Part shown: positions 11,738-19,977 of the stretch, in pieces | How positions within the stretch are numbered: the first letter of the stretch is position 1 | Layout of the letters: each line of letters starts with the position of its first letter | Notes under the pieces: model-generated | Told to the model about the DNA's origin: nothing | Seen by the model: only the letters and a program-made list of their open reading frames with translations | The model's database searches: none | Made by a program: the position numbers and the translations under genes | From: Agromyces tardus | GTDB lineage: Bacteria; Actinomycetota; Actinomycetes; Actinomycetales; Microbacteriaceae | Direction: 5' to 3' | Length of the DNA: 64,000 bases | NCBI RefSeq assembly: GCF_003710805.1 | Contig: NZ_RHHB01000008.1 | Location: 32,494-96,493 of the forward strand

Positions 11738-12547
11738 TCACTCGCGGCGGCGCTCGGCTGCGGGGTACACGGCGCGCACCAGCAGCCACGAGAACACGAG
11801 GGCGAGCGCGTAGAGCGGCACCCCCATGAGGAGCCGCGTGGCGCCCAGCGCCTCGACGTTCCCGGCGAAGTAGAAGGGCAACTGCACCGCGAGACGCGCG
11901 ACGAACAGCCCGAGCCAGATGAGGGTGAGCAGCTGCATCGCACGGTACTTGCGGCGGTCGCGCTTCCATGCGGTGCCGTCGCCCATGAGGAACCCGACGA
12001 CGAGCCCGATCAGGGGCCAGCCGACGAGCAGCGACACGAGCATCGCCGTGCCGTAGGCGGCATTGGTGTAGAAGCCGAGCACGTAGTTGTCCTCCGCGCG
12101 CCCCGTCCAGAGCGCGAGGGCAGCGGATGCCGCGACGCCGATCAGTCCCGCGATGGCCTGTGTCGGCTGGCTCCGCGCCGCGAGCCGTACGACCGTGAAC
12201 ACGACGGCGAGCCCGAGCGAGGCGACGAGCGCCCAGACGAGCTCACGCGTGAACGTGTAGACGAGCAGGAACACGACGCCGGGCACGATCGCCTCGGCGA
12301 GCCCGCGGATTCCGCCCAGTGCCGCGAGGAGGTCGCGACCGCTCAGCGCCTCGTCTCGCGCGAGGCTGCCCAGCCCCGCTCGCTCGGCGGCGGCCGCGAG
12401 CTGTCGCCCGAGGTCCGCGGCCTGGTCGGGCGCCTCCGAATGCGGCTCGCTGCCGGCGGCCTCGCCGGATGCGGGCAGGTCGACCGCGTCCGGGTCACCG
12501 GGCACGACGGGATCGCGCTCCGCGTCACGCGGCTCCGCGTCGGACAT
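11738..12547 (-). CDS. DUF3159 family membrane protein
   Basis: This 269-residue protein has a hydrophilic acidic N-terminus (about 1-70), then about six membrane segments, including PGVVFLLVYTF, LVASLGLAVVF, IAGLIGVAASAALAL, AMLVSLLVGWPLIGLVVGFLM and the final YALALVFSWLLV. MGDGTAWKRD and YRAMQLLTLIW in the cytoplasmic loop are hallmark stretches of the actinobacterial DUF3159 family. The ATG at 12547 follows the DUF3710 stop by eight bases, so dut, DUF3710 and DUF3159 form one operon. Its function is unknown; a transport or membrane-scaffold role cannot be told apart from sequence. Confidence 0.88.
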   Translation of the reverse strand: MSDAEPRDAERDPVVPGDPDAVDLPASGEAAGSEPHSEAPDQAADLGRQLAAAAERAGLGSLARDEALSGRDLLAALGGIRGLAEAIVPGVVFLLVYTFTRELVWALVASLGLAVVFTVVRLAARSQPTQAIAGLIGVAASAALALWTGRAEDNYVLGFYTNAAYGTAMLVSLLVGWPLIGLVVGFLMGDGTAWKRDRRKYRAMQLLTLIWLGLFVARLAVQLPFYFAGNVEALGATRLLMGVPLYALALVFSWLLVRAVYPAAERRRE

Positions 12548-12555
12548 CCGCACGC

Positions 12556-13176
12556 CTAGGCGACGGGTCCGCCGGCGGAGGTCGCCGGCATCCGGAGCGG
12601 AATCAGGTCGCGCGGCGGCATCGGGGTGGCACCGCGCACCACGACGATGGAACGGAACAGGTCCTCGACCTGCTCGGCCGCCTTGGGATCGACGGCGGCC
12701 TCGCCCGCGATGACGCCGCGCAGGAACCAGCGCGGGCCGTCGACGCCGATGAAGCGGGCGAGGCGCATCTGGCCCGGGGTGCCGTCGGCGGTCGCGACCG
12801 GGATCTGCGCGAGCAGCTCGGGTCCGAACGCTCCCTCGCGCACCGTGGTGGTGCCGCCCTGGCGCGCGATCTGGTCGGCGATCTGGGCGCGGATCTCGTG
12901 CCAGAGGCCGCTCGAGCGGGGAGCCGCGAACGGCTGCACCTGCAGCGTGGAGTTGGCGTAGTCGAGTCCGATCGCCACGACGCGCTTCGTGCCCTCCTCG
13001 ACCTCGAGGCGCAGGTGCAGGCCCTCCCGCGGGAGCACCTTCACTCCGCCGAGGTCGACGTAGGGACGCACCGGGTTCGCCTCGGACTCGTCGAGCGGCC
13101 CGTTCGCCGCACGGTCGGCCGGAGCCGACTTGGGGTGGTCGACGGGGGTGTCGTCGATGTTCTCGATGTCGCTCAC
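12556..13176 (-). CDS. DUF3710 family protein
   Basis: This 206-residue soluble protein is recognised as actinobacterial DUF3710 by [46 protein letters not shown] and [15 protein letters not shown]. It has a disordered acidic N-terminus and no membrane segment or known catalytic motif. Its ATG overlaps the dut stop by four bases (13173-13176), so translation is coupled to dut, and DUF3159 follows. The dut-DUF3710-DUF3159 order is conserved in actinobacteria, but the role of DUF3710 is not known to me; nucleotide or RNA metabolism is only a context guess. Confidence 0.88.
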   Translation of the reverse strand: MSDIENIDDTPVDHPKSAPADRAANGPLDESEANPVRPYVDLGGVKVLPREGLHLRLEVEEGTKRVVAIGLDYANSTLQVQPFAAPRSSGLWHEIRAQIADQIARQGGTTTVREGAFGPELLAQIPVATADGTPGQMRLARFIGVDGPRWFLRGVIAGEAAVDPKAAEQVEDLFRSIVVVRGATPMPPRDLIPLRMPATSAGGPVA

Positions 13177-13634
13177 GCGTGCACTCCTGACTTGTGTCCT
13201 TCACCGAATCCGGTGGAACCGAATCCCCCCTCGCCGCGCTGGCTGCCCGGAAGTCGTTCGACCTCGACGAAGCGCGCACGGCTGACCGGCATCACGACCA
13301 GCTGCGCGATGCGATCGCCCGCCTCGATGCGGTACGGCTCGGTCGCGTCGGTGTTGAGGAGCGCGACCTTGATCTCGCCGCGATAGCCCGCGTCGACGGT
13401 GCCCGGTGCGTTCACGATCGTGAGGCCGTGCTTGAAGGCGAGCCCCGACCGCGGGACGACGAAAGCGACGTAGCCGTCGGGCAGCGCGATCGCGACGCCC
13501 GTGCCGACGGTGGCGCGCTGGCCCGGCTGCAGTTCGACCGCCTCGGCGGCGTGCAGGTCCGCGCCCGCATCGCCCGGGTGGGCGTAGGCGGGGAGGCGGT
13601 CTGCCGTGATCAGGACGTCGACGGATTCGGTCAC
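13173..13634 (-). CDS. dut: dUTP diphosphatase (dUTPase)
   Basis: This 153-residue trimeric dUTPase hydrolyses dUTP to dUMP and pyrophosphate, keeping uracil out of DNA and feeding thymidylate synthesis. All five family motifs are present: AGADLHA (about 23-29), [10 protein letters not shown] (61-70), [20 protein letters not shown] (75-94), GDRIAQLVV (106-114) and the flexible C-terminal [10 protein letters not shown] (133-142), which closes over the active site. The GTG at 13634 is set by a -10 box six bases upstream (leaderless). It is the first gene of an operon with DUF3710 and DUF3159 and is divergent from the DUF3093 gene. Confidence 0.96.
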   Translation of the reverse strand: MTESVDVLITADRLPAYAHPGDAGADLHAAEAVELQPGQRATVGTGVAIALPDGYVAFVVPRSGLAFKHGLTIVNAPGTVDAGYRGEIKVALLNTDATEPYRIEAGDRIAQLVVMPVSRARFVEVERLPGSQRGEGGFGSTGFGEGHKSGVHA

Positions 13635-13640
13635 TGTTCG

Positions 13641-13646
13641 AGGGTA
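13641..13646 (-). promoter_or_regulatory. -10 element, leaderless promoter of dut
   Basis: On the minus strand TACCCT is followed by CGAACA and then GTG. No ribosome site is present, so the mRNA should begin at the start codon. Confidence 0.5.
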
Positions 13647-13672
13647 GTGCAGAAGTCTGGTCTGATAGATCC

Positions 13673-14137
13673 ATGCCCGACTACCGCGAGCGGCTGTGGC
13701 CGTCGCCCTGGATCTACATCTCGAGCCTGCTGCTGGTTCCCGCCAGCATCCTCGTGCTCGCTCCCGTCTCACTCCCCGCCGGCATCGTGACCGGGGTGGT
13801 CCTCTACCTCGCCGTGGTGGGCTCGCTGTCGCTCACCGCTCCGGTCATCGAGGTCGTCGACGGGCGCCTACGTGCCGGCCGGGCGCAGATCCCGCTCGAG
13901 CAGACGGGAGCGGCCTACGGCGCCGACGGCGACGCCGCGCGCATCGAGCGCGGCACCGGCCTCGACGTGCGCGCGTTCCTCGTGATCCGGGGCTGGGTCC
14001 ACGGCGTCACGCGCATTCCGGTCACGGACCCGGCGGATCCCACGCCCTACTGGCTCGTGTCGAGCCGCCGGCCCAACGAATTGGCCGCCGCGATCAACGG
14101 ATCGCGACGGCCTCGTGGTGTGGAGCGTGCGGACTAG
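13673..14137 (+). CDS. DUF3093 family membrane protein
   Basis: This 154-residue protein has a short basic N-terminus ([12 protein letters not shown]), two adjacent membrane helices at about 14-32 and 36-54, and a cytoplasmic domain with [29 protein letters not shown], the hallmark of actinobacterial DUF3093. Its function is unknown. A possible extended -10 (TGG then TCTGAT, ending six bases before ATG) suggests a leaderless transcript. The last four bases overlap the end of the convergent DUF4193 gene. The neighbourhood (dut, DUF4193, sepH) is conserved in actinobacteria. Confidence 0.88.
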   Translation: MPDYRERLWPSPWIYISSLLLVPASILVLAPVSLPAGIVTGVVLYLAVVGSLSLTAPVIEVVDGRLRAGRAQIPLEQTGAAYGADGDAARIERGTGLDVRAFLVIRGWVHGVTRIPVTDPADPTPYWLVSSRRPNELAAAINGSRRPRGVERAD

Positions 14138-14427
14138 GCCGCGCACTCCAGGCAGATCGGACCGAGCTTGGTCTCGTGGTCGATCTGCGAGCGGTGCTTC
14201 ACGAGGAAGCAGTTCACACAGGTGAACTCGTCCGCCTGGGGCGGAAGCACGACGACGTCGAGTTCGACGTCGGAGAGATCAGCGCCGGCCAGGTCGAAGC
14301 TGCCGGGGTTGTCGGCGTCCTCGACGTCGACGACACCGGACATCTTGTCGGGGACGCGCTCCTTGAGGGCCTCGATCGACTCGGAGTCGTCTTCGGTCTT
14401 CCGCGGTGCGTCGTAATCCGTTGCCAT
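14134..14427 (-). CDS. DUF4193 family zinc-ribbon protein
   Basis: This 97-residue protein starts with the family signature MATDYDAPRK, has a long acidic middle, and ends in a four-cysteine zinc ribbon: CVNC at 70-73 and CLEC at 92-95. The small size, high acidity and ribbon suggest a protein-RNA or protein-protein adaptor, but no function is known to me. Three ATGs cluster here; I chose 14427 because GAGGAA lies about ten bases upstream and homologues usually begin at this methionine (14433 is an in-frame alternative). Its stop overlaps the convergent DUF3093 gene by four bases. Confidence 0.88.
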   Translation of the reverse strand: MATDYDAPRKTEDDSESIEALKERVPDKMSGVVDVEDADNPGSFDLAGADLSDVELDVVVLPPQADEFTCVNCFLVKHRSQIDHETKLGPICLECAA

Positions 14428-14622
14428 TCCCATCCATTTCCTCATTGCCGAAGATTCGGCGGGCACAGTCTGCACTAAAACAAGTGCGTTAGCAAACCAA
14501 TTGGCCGGCGCCGTCGAACCTGTGGAATGCACAACTTCCGGCACGCCCGGCCTATTCCCGGCGGCACCGAAGACGGCATGGCATCCTTGGGCGGAGACGA
14601 AGGCACGGAAGGGCTTCTCGCG
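14428..14622. promoter_or_regulatory. divergent intergenic region between DUF4193 and sepH
   Basis: These 195 bases are relatively AT-rich (CTAAAACAAG, GCAAACCAATTGG). On the minus strand TTGCTA and CAGACT at 17-base spacing make a plausible DUF4193 promoter. I see no operator palindrome beyond CCAATTGG. Confidence 0.35.
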
Positions 14623-15723
14623 ATGCAGGAACTGAAGGTAATCGGAGTCGAGAACGGCGCGTTGCTCGCGGCGTCCGAGGACGGCGCACGCTTCCGGATC
14701 GAGATCGACGAGGTGCTCCAGTCGCGCATCCGCCAGGCTCAGCCAGAGCAGCACACCGGTCCGAGGCTGTCGCCACGCGAGGTGCAGTCCCACATCCGCT
14801 CCGGGCTGTCCGCCGAGGACGTCGCCGAACTCACGGGCGCGTCCGTCGACTACATCCGCCGATTCGAGGGTCCGGTGCTCGCCGAGCGCGAGCACGTGAT
14901 CACCTCGGCGCTCGCGGTGCCCGTGCACGTCCCCGCCGACATGGAGGCGGGCGATGAGCCCACCTCGTTCGGCACGGTCGTGCGCGAGCGCCTCGCGAAA
15001 CTCGGCGCCCACGGGGAGCGCTGGGCGAGCTGGAAGGACGAGGAGCGCGGCTGGATCGTCAAGCTCGAGTTCACGGCCGACGGCATCGACCACGACGCCA
15101 GATGGGGCTTCGAGCCGCGCAAGCAGTCGTTGCATCCGCAGAACTCCGAGGCCATGACGCTGTCGCAGCACGGCGAGGTCAAGGGCGGACTCATCCCCCG
15201 GCTGCGCGCCGTCGGCCCCGAATCCGAGGAGTCCCGCTTCGACAGCGGGGCGTTCACCTTCGACGAGCCCGAGGGCGACGACAACGACACCGCCCCGCAG
15301 ATCGAGGTGCTGCCCTACGCCCGCAGCACTCCCTCGGTCTCGAGCCCTGCCGCTGCGCGGGCCGCGATCAAGCGGGCCGACGAACCCGCGCCCTCGACCG
15401 GCGAGACCGCCGACCTGCTCGAGGCGCTCCGGCGGCGCCGCGGCGAGCGGGAGGCCGCCACCGGCGAGCAGGAGCGGCTCCCCCAGCCCACCGCGCTGAA
15501 TCCGGTGCTGCGCCATGAGCCCAGCCCTCCCCCTCCGGTTCCCACCGCCGCCGCGCCCGAACCGCAGCCGACCGCCGAGGAGCCGCCCGGCTCCGCCGCA
15601 CGCGCACTCTGGGGCGGCAAGTCCGCGACCGGGCCGGTGAGCCGTGCCAAGAAGGGCCGCGCGTCGATGCCGAGCTGGGATGAGATCGTCTTCGGCGCCC
15701 GCACCGACGACGACCTGGCCTGA
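14623..15723 (+). CDS. sepH: SepH-type septation protein (DUF3071)
   Basis: This 366-residue protein has the N-terminal DUF3071 domain of actinobacterial SepH: MQELKVIGVENGALLAASEDG, then a helix-turn-helix-like segment at about 55-90 (SPREVQSHIRSGLSAEDVAELTGASVDYIRRFEGPV). The C-terminal half is low-complexity, proline- and acid-rich, and probably disordered. SepH proteins of actinobacteria bind and stimulate FtsZ assembly, acting at the division site. I chose ATG 14623 since the conserved domain begins exactly there and GGAAGGG stands upstream. Two hairpins follow the stop. Confidence 0.9.
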   Translation: MQELKVIGVENGALLAASEDGARFRIEIDEVLQSRIRQAQPEQHTGPRLSPREVQSHIRSGLSAEDVAELTGASVDYIRRFEGPVLAEREHVITSALAVPVHVPADMEAGDEPTSFGTVVRERLAKLGAHGERWASWKDEERGWIVKLEFTADGIDHDARWGFEPRKQSLHPQNSEAMTLSQHGEVKGGLIPRLRAVGPESEESRFDSGAFTFDEPEGDDNDTAPQIEVLPYARSTPSVSSPAAARAAIKRADEPAPSTGETADLLEALRRRRGEREAATGEQERLPQPTALNPVLRHEPSPPPPVPTAAAPEPQPTAEEPPGSAARALWGGKSATGPVSRAKKGRASMPSWDEIVFGARTDDDLA

Positions 15724-15741
15724 CACCGCCGTTCCGCCTCG

Positions 15742-15767
15742 CCGCCGCGCAGTGCGTCGCGCGGCGG
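15742..15767 (+). terminator. first hairpin after sepH
   Basis: CCGCCGCGC (15742-15750) pairs with its complement at 15759-15767 around an eight-base loop, 18 bases past the sepH stop. Confidence 0.5.
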
Positions 15768-15794
15768 TTCGTCGCGCCCCTGGCCACCTCACGA

Positions 15795-15821
15795 GAGCGG
15801 ATGCCTCCGCGGCATCCGCTC
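15795..15821. terminator. second hairpin after sepH, CGGATGCC type
   Basis: GAGCGGATGCC (15795-15805) and its exact complement at 15811-15821 form an 11-base stem with a five-base loop. The stem core is the octamer that recurs through the window. Confidence 0.55.
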
Positions 15822-15857
15822 GGAGGATCGCCCCTCGTCCGGCGTGCCCGCGGGTGC

Positions 15858-15863
15858 TACCAT
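15858..15863 (+). promoter_or_regulatory. extended -10 element of the DUF6504-like gene
   Basis: TGC precedes TACCAT, giving an extended -10. Its last base is the first base of the LexA-like box, so a bound repressor would cover the start point. Confidence 0.45.
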
Positions 15864-15878
15864 CGAACATATCTTCGA
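15863..15878. promoter_or_regulatory. LexA (SOS) box
   Basis: TCGAACATATCTTCGA has two six-base half-sites separated by four bases. It differs from the actinobacterial consensus TCGAAC-N4-GTTCGA at only one base (C for G at 15873). It ends 17 bases before the ATG at 15896. Confidence 0.75.
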
Positions 15879-15895
15879 ATGTCGGTGGAGGTCGG

Positions 15896-16177
15896 ATGCT
15901 GCGCACTCAGGAGCCGGTCGAGGTCTGGACAGGCGAGGCCGGCGAGCCGCTGCGCCTCGTGTGGCGGGCGCGCCGCTTCCGCGTGAACGACACCCCCACC
16001 CCGCTCGTGGCGCCGTGCGACTGGTGGGAGCCGTTCGCCGACTCCGGCGCACCGGGCGGCCCGCCGCTCGAGATCACCGGTTGGCGATTCCAGGCGGTCA
16101 CGGGCGACGGAGAGGCCCACGTCTTCGACGTCGCCCATGACGGCACGCACTGGCAGCTGCTGCGCGTCTTCGACTGA
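15896..16177 (+). CDS. DUF6504-like small protein, probable SOS gene
   Basis: This 93-residue protein reads VEVWTGEAGEPLRLVWRARRFRV... and ends HVFDVAHDGTHWQLLRVFD, a WRGRRYRV...W.L.RV.D pattern I associate with DUF6504 proteins encoded near imuA/imuB/dnaE2 mutasome genes in actinobacteria. It is a compact soluble beta-rich domain with tryptophans at 11, 21 and 43-44. Here no polymerase gene is adjacent: the neighbours are sepH and clpX. GGAGG lies six bases before the ATG and a near-perfect LexA box sits in the promoter. I infer a DNA-damage-induced factor, possibly an accessory of translesion synthesis. The family call is from memory; the SOS box is read directly. Confidence 0.75.
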   Translation: MLRTQEPVEVWTGEAGEPLRLVWRARRFRVNDTPTPLVAPCDWWEPFADSGAPGGPPLEITGWRFQAVTGDGEAHVFDVAHDGTHWQLLRVFD

Positions 16178-16178
16178 A

Positions 16179-16201
16179 GCAGGCCCGCACGTCAGGCCTG
16201 C
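16179..16201. terminator. bidirectional hairpin between the DUF6504-like gene and clpX
   Basis: GCAGGCC (16179-16185) and GGCCTGC (16195-16201) form a seven-base stem between two convergent genes. Confidence 0.5.
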
Positions 16202-16222
16202 ATCGCGTTCTGCGCGAGGAGG

Positions 16223-17500
16223 CTAGGCCGACTTCTCGGCGCGGCGCGGCTTGTGCGGCACGATCGTCGGCGCCGCGTTCTCGAGCACCGACTCCTTCGT
16301 GACGACCACGCGGGCGACGCCGGTGGTGGAGGGGACCTCGAACATGATGGGCCCGAGCACTTCCTCCATGATCGCCCGCAGGCCGCGCGCGCCCGTCTGC
16401 CGCAGCACGGCGAGGTCGGCGATCGACTCCAGCGCGGCGTGCTCGAAGTCGAGCTGCACGCCGTCGAGCTCGAACATGCGCTGATACTGCTTCACGAGCG
16501 CGTTGCGCGGCTCGGTGAGGATCTCCATGAGCGCGTGCTGGTCGAGCGGCGTCACGGTCGCCACGACGGGAAGCCGTCCGATGAACTCGGGGATGAGGCC
16601 GAACTTGTGCAGGTCCTCGGGGAGCACCTCGCTGAACAGCTCCGCTTCGTCCTGCTTGGAGTGCAGCGGTGCGCCGAACCCGATGCCCCGCTTGCCGGCC
16701 CGCGACGAGATGATCTCCTCGAGCCCGGCGAACGCCCCGGCCACGATGAACAGCACGTTCGTCGTGTCGATCTGGATGAACTCCTGGTGCGGGTGCTTGC
16801 GGCCGCCCTGCGGCGGCACGGATGCGACGGTGCCCTCGAGGATCTTCAGCAGCGCCTGCTGCACGCCCTCACCCGACACGTCCCGCGTGATCGACGGGTT
16901 CTCGGCTTTGCGGGCGATCTTGTCGATCTCGTCGATGTAGATGATGCCGGTCTCGGCGCGCTTCACGTCGTAGTCGGCAGCCTGGATGAGCTTCAGGAGG
17001 ATGTTCTCGACGTCTTCGCCGACGTAGCCGGCTTCGGTCAGCGCCGTGGCATCCGCCACCGCGAAGGGCACGTTGAGCTGCTTCGCGAGGGTCTGCGCAA
17101 GGTACGTCTTGCCGCAGCCCGTGGGGCCGATGAGGAGGATGTTCGACTTCGCGATCTCGACGTCGTCGTCGGCACGGTCGGCGGAGGTGATCGTGGCCCG
17201 GGCGCGCACGCGCTTGTAGTGGTTGTAGACGGCGACGGCGAGGGCGCGCTTCGCGGCCTCCTGGCCGATGACGTACTCCTCGAGGAACGCGAAGATCTCC
17301 TTCGGCTTCGGGAGCTCGAACTCCCCCGCCTCGGCCTCGCCCGCCTCGGCGAGGCGCTCCTCGATGATCTCGTTGCAGAGCTCGACGCATTCGTCGCAGA
17401 TGTAGACGCCGGGTCCGGCGATGAGCTGCTGCACCTGCTTCTGGCTCTTGCCGCAGAAGGAGCACTTCAACAGGTCTGCGCTCTCCCCGATGCGTGCCAT
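16223..17500 (-). CDS. clpX: ATP-dependent Clp protease ATP-binding subunit ClpX
   Basis: This 425-residue AAA+ unfoldase delivers substrates to ClpP1P2. The N-terminal zinc-binding domain has Cys13, Cys16, Cys35 and Cys38; Walker A is GPTGCGKT (125-132), Walker B is IIYIDEIDK (about 187-194), and the [18 protein letters not shown] block and sensor regions are canonical. The ATG at 17500 is preceded by AGGGAGGG. A -10-like TAGGCT at 17532-17537 (minus strand) suggests its own promoter, separated from clpP2 by a terminator. The clpP1-clpP2-clpX order with tig nearby is a typical actinobacterial proteostasis locus. Confidence 0.97.
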   Translation of the reverse strand: MARIGESADLLKCSFCGKSQKQVQQLIAGPGVYICDECVELCNEIIEERLAEAGEAEAGEFELPKPKEIFAFLEEYVIGQEAAKRALAVAVYNHYKRVRARATITSADRADDDVEIAKSNILLIGPTGCGKTYLAQTLAKQLNVPFAVADATALTEAGYVGEDVENILLKLIQAADYDVKRAETGIIYIDEIDKIARKAENPSITRDVSGEGVQQALLKILEGTVASVPPQGGRKHPHQEFIQIDTTNVLFIVAGAFAGLEEIISSRAGKRGIGFGAPLHSKQDEAELFSEVLPEDLHKFGLIPEFIGRLPVVATVTPLDQHALMEILTEPRNALVKQYQRMFELDGVQLDFEHAALESIADLAVLRQTGARGLRAIMEEVLGPIMFEVPSTTGVARVVVTKESVLENAAPTIVPHKPRRAEKSA

Positions 17501-17590
17501 CGCACCCTCCCTTTCACGCGTCTGCTCCGAGCCTAGCCCGACCGCATGGGGGTGGGGCCCATACGCCACGGTTTGGCGGAAACGAAATGA

Positions 17591-17625
17591 CGAAGGGCGG
17601 ATGCGGCATCCGCACCCGCCCTTCG
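17591..17625 (-). terminator. terminator of the clpP1-clpP2 operon
   Basis: CGAAGGGCGG (17591-17600) pairs with 17616-17625; after one mismatch TGCGG/CCGCA extends the stem to a CAT loop. It begins nine bases after the clpP2 stop. Confidence 0.75.
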
Positions 17626-17633
17626 GGGCCCGA

Positions 17634-18302
17634 TCAGCGCGCCAGCGACGGCAGCTGCTTGCGCGACGAGAGCACCTGGTCGATGAGGCCGTACTCGAGC
17701 GCCTCGTTCGCCGACAGGATCTTGTCGCGGTCGATGTCGGTGTTGACCTGCTCCTGCGTGCGGTTGGAGTGGCGCGCGAGCGTCTCCTCCAGCCACGAGC
17801 GCATGCGCAGGATCTCGGCCGCCTGGATCTCGATGTCGGATGCCTGGCCGTGCCCGGCCTCGCCCATCGCGGGCTGGTGGATCAGCACGCGGGCGTTCGG
17901 AAGCGCGAGGCGACGGCCGGGCGCGCCCGCCGCGGCGATGACCGCCGCAGCCGACGCAGCCTGTCCGAGCACCACGGTCTGGATCTGCGGCCGGATGTAC
18001 TGCATCGTGTCGTAGATCGCCGTCATGGCCGTGAAGGAACCGCCGGGCGAGTTGATGTACATCATGATGTCGCGGTCGGGGTCCATCGACTCGAGCACGA
18101 GGAGCTGGGCCATGATGTCGTCGGCCGACGCATCGTCGACCTGCACGCCGAGGAAGATGATGCGGTCCTCGAAGAGCTTCGCGTACGGGTCCTGGCGCTT
18201 GTAGCCGTAGGCCGTGCGCTCCTCGAAGCTCGGCAGGATGTACCGGGAGCCTGGAGCCTGGACACCGCTGAACGCGGTGCCGCCGAAAGCAGGGGTGTTC
18301 AT
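17634..18302 (-). CDS. clpP2: ATP-dependent Clp protease proteolytic subunit ClpP2
   Basis: This 222-residue serine peptidase subunit resembles mycobacterial ClpP2 in [14 protein letters not shown] and [31 protein letters not shown]. The catalytic triad is Ser117 (GQAASAAA), His142 (IHQP) and Asp189 (NTDIDRD). In actinobacteria ClpP1 and ClpP2 form a mixed tetradecamer of two different rings. The gene starts 26 bases after the clpP1 stop on the same strand, so the two are co-transcribed and made in matching amounts. Its N-terminal propeptide (about 1-20) is likely removed. Confidence 0.95.
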   Translation of the reverse strand: MNTPAFGGTAFSGVQAPGSRYILPSFEERTAYGYKRQDPYAKLFEDRIIFLGVQVDDASADDIMAQLLVLESMDPDRDIMMYINSPGGSFTAMTAIYDTMQYIRPQIQTVVLGQAASAAAVIAAAGAPGRRLALPNARVLIHQPAMGEAGHGQASDIEIQAAEILRMRSWLEETLARHSNRTQEQVNTDIDRDKILSANEALEYGLIDQVLSSRKQLPSLAR

Positions 18303-18328
18303 TCGCTCGTTCTCTCTTCTCTCGGTGC

Positions 18329-18916
18329 CTACGCCTGGTCGGTTCCGCCGCCGCCGGACACGTCGAGCGCGGACTCGCGGATGTGGTCGACGAAGCCGTA
18401 CTCGAGCGCCTCCTGCGCGTTGAACCAGCGGTCGCGGTCGCCGTCGCGGTTGATCTGCTCGACCGACTTGCCGGTCTGCGCCGCCGTGATCTCGGCGAGG
18501 CGCTTCTTCATGTCGAGGATCAGCTGGGCCTGCGTCTGGATGTCGCTCGACGTGCCGCCGAATCCGCCGTGCGGCTGGTGGAGCAGCACGCGCGCGTTGG
18601 GCGTGATGTAGCGCTTGCCCTTGGTGCCCGCGGTGAGCAGCAGCTGGCCCATGGATGCGGCCATGCCGATGCCGACCGTGACGATGTCGTTGGGCACGAA
18701 CTGCATCGTGTCGTAGATCGCCATGCCGGCCGTGATCGAGCCGCCGGGCGAGTTGATGTAGAGGTAGATGTCCTTCTTCGGGTCCTCGGCGGCGAGGAGC
18801 AGCAGCTTCGCCGCGATCTCATTGGCGTTGTCGTCGCGCACCTCGGATCCCAGCCAGATGATGCGGTCCTTCAGCAGTCGATCGAAAACACTGGGTCCCA
18901 GTGTCGGTTCGGCCAT
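18329..18916 (-). CDS. clpP1: ATP-dependent Clp protease proteolytic subunit ClpP1
   Basis: This 195-residue subunit has Ser88 ([13 protein letters not shown]), His113 (LLHQP) and Asp158 (NRDGDRD) as catalytic triad. The sequence [29 protein letters not shown] marks the ClpP1 type. It is the first gene of the clpP1-clpP2 operon. ATG 18916 follows CGGAG, and TAGATT at 18949-18954 (minus strand) is a possible -10, giving a short leader. ClpP1P2 is usually under ClgR control in actinobacteria; I could not see a convincing ClgR dyad. Confidence 0.95.
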   Translation of the reverse strand: MAEPTLGPSVFDRLLKDRIIWLGSEVRDDNANEIAAKLLLLAAEDPKKDIYLYINSPGGSITAGMAIYDTMQFVPNDIVTVGIGMAASMGQLLLTAGTKGKRYITPNARVLLHQPHGGFGGTSSDIQTQAQLILDMKKRLAEITAAQTGKSVEQINRDGDRDRWFNAQEALEYGFVDHIRESALDVSGGGGTDQA

Positions 18917-18988
18917 GTGTCGCTCCGTTTCGGTTGTCGCTTGTCTCGAATCTATCCGGTGCAACGCGCGCGATCCGGGCTGTTCGCC

Positions 18989-19471
18989 CTAGGCGGATGC
19001 CGCGAGCTCCGCTGCGTACGCGGCGAGCGAAACGCGGTAGCGGGGCAGGTGCGGCGCGAGCGCGCCGAGGGCCTCGGATGCCGCGCGGCGGGCGTCGCCG
19101 GCCGAGACCCGCGCGAGCGCGCGGAACGCGACGACGGCGTCGCGCAGTTCCCCGGCCTCGGGCTCGATCGCGTCGAGCAGCGCGATGGACTCGAGCGGAC
19201 GACCCAGGTTGCGCAGCGTCGAGGCCAGCTGCACGTGCGCCTGCACGCGTTCGGATCCCCCGAGGCCGTTCGCGAGGGCCGCGCGGTAGAGGGGTTCCGC
19301 TTCCTCCTCGAGGCCCGCGGAGTCGCGCGCGCCGGCCCGCTCGAAGAGGGCGAGCGGATCCGCCTCCGGCCGCTCGGCGGCGAGCGCGTCGATGCGGCGC
19401 ACGACCTCGTCGTCGCCGAGCTCGTCCGTCGCCGCCCACACGGCGTGGACGCGCTCCTGCCAGTCGGTCAT
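18989..19471 (-). CDS. TPR-type helical repeat protein
   Basis: This 160-residue soluble protein is built of alpha-helical pairs of tetratricopeptide character, for example ALFERAGARDSAGLEEEAEPLYRAALANGL, VQAHVQLASTLRNLGRPLESIALLDAI and VAFRALARVSAGDARRAASEALGAL. No catalytic domain is visible, so a binding or scaffold role is likely. ATG 19471 follows GGAGGGACA. It lies upstream of clpP1 on the same strand but 72 bases separate them, so co-transcription is possible, not certain. Similar small TPR proteins are common in actinobacteria; the partner is unknown. Confidence 0.8.
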   Translation of the reverse strand: MTDWQERVHAVWAATDELGDDEVVRRIDALAAERPEADPLALFERAGARDSAGLEEEAEPLYRAALANGLGGSERVQAHVQLASTLRNLGRPLESIALLDAIEPEAGELRDAVVAFRALARVSAGDARRAASEALGALAPHLPRYRVSLAAYAAELAASA

Positions 19472-19633
19472 GCGGGTGTCCCTCCGGTCGTCCCTCGACG
19501 ATATCGGGTGCGTCGCGCGGAGCCGCCGCCCGGTGGGCCGAAGGTCATGACCCCGCGGTCCGGCCCGCCCCTATCGTGTGGGGCACCACGCGGTGGTGGT
19601 GGCCCGAGGGTCCGGAAGGCGAGGCGGCGGCGC

Positions 19634-19900
19634 ATGGCGGTGCAGGTGTTCCCGGCGAAGCGGCTGGGATGGTGGGGACTCGGCGTGACGCTGGCGTTCA
19701 TCCTGCTGTTCGTCCTCAAGGTCGGCGTCGCGTTCCCGCTGCCGAGCCCGCTCATCTTCGGCGTCGGGGTGATCGGCGTGGTGCTGTCGATCTGGGCGGT
19801 CGTGCGCGGCGATCGATCCCTCGTGCTCATCATCCTGGCCGCCGTCGTCGCGGTGTTCGTGCTGTTCTTCGTGGGCGGCGAGCTGCTCTTCCCGCACTGA
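19634..19900 (+). CDS. small three-helix membrane protein
   Basis: This 88-residue hydrophobic protein has three membrane segments (about 15-33, 36-56 and 62-83) joined by very short loops, with a basic N-terminus (FPAKRLGWW) that should stay in the cytoplasm. ATG 19634 is preceded by GGAAGGCGAGG. No family function is known to me. It is convergent with tig, and the shared terminator begins 20 bases after its stop. The TPR gene on the other strand diverges from it. Confidence 0.75.
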   Translation: MAVQVFPAKRLGWWGLGVTLAFILLFVLKVGVAFPLPSPLIFGVGVIGVVLSIWAVVRGDRSLVLIILAAVVAVFVLFFVGGELLFPH

Positions 19901-19920
19901 GCCGTCGCTCGCCGGGACGA

Positions 19921-19956
19921 CGAAGGGCCGGATGCGCTGCGGCATCCGGCCCTTCG
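19921..19956. terminator. bidirectional terminator between the small membrane protein gene and tig
   Basis: CGAAGGGCCGGATGC (19921-19935) pairs perfectly with 19942-19956 around a six-base loop. It serves both convergent genes and contains the recurrent GGATGC/GCATCC core. Confidence 0.8.
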
Positions 19957-19977
19957 CTCGACATCGTCGAGAGGTGA

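Noticed and set aside
14500..14510. CCAATTGG as an operator between DUF4193 and sepH
   Set aside because: Only eight symmetrical bases, with no flanking symmetry or link to a promoter element.
17501..17590. ClgR operator in front of clpX
   Set aside because: CGCC-N7-GGCG-like symmetry is present but weak, and such GC-rich dyads are frequent by chance here.
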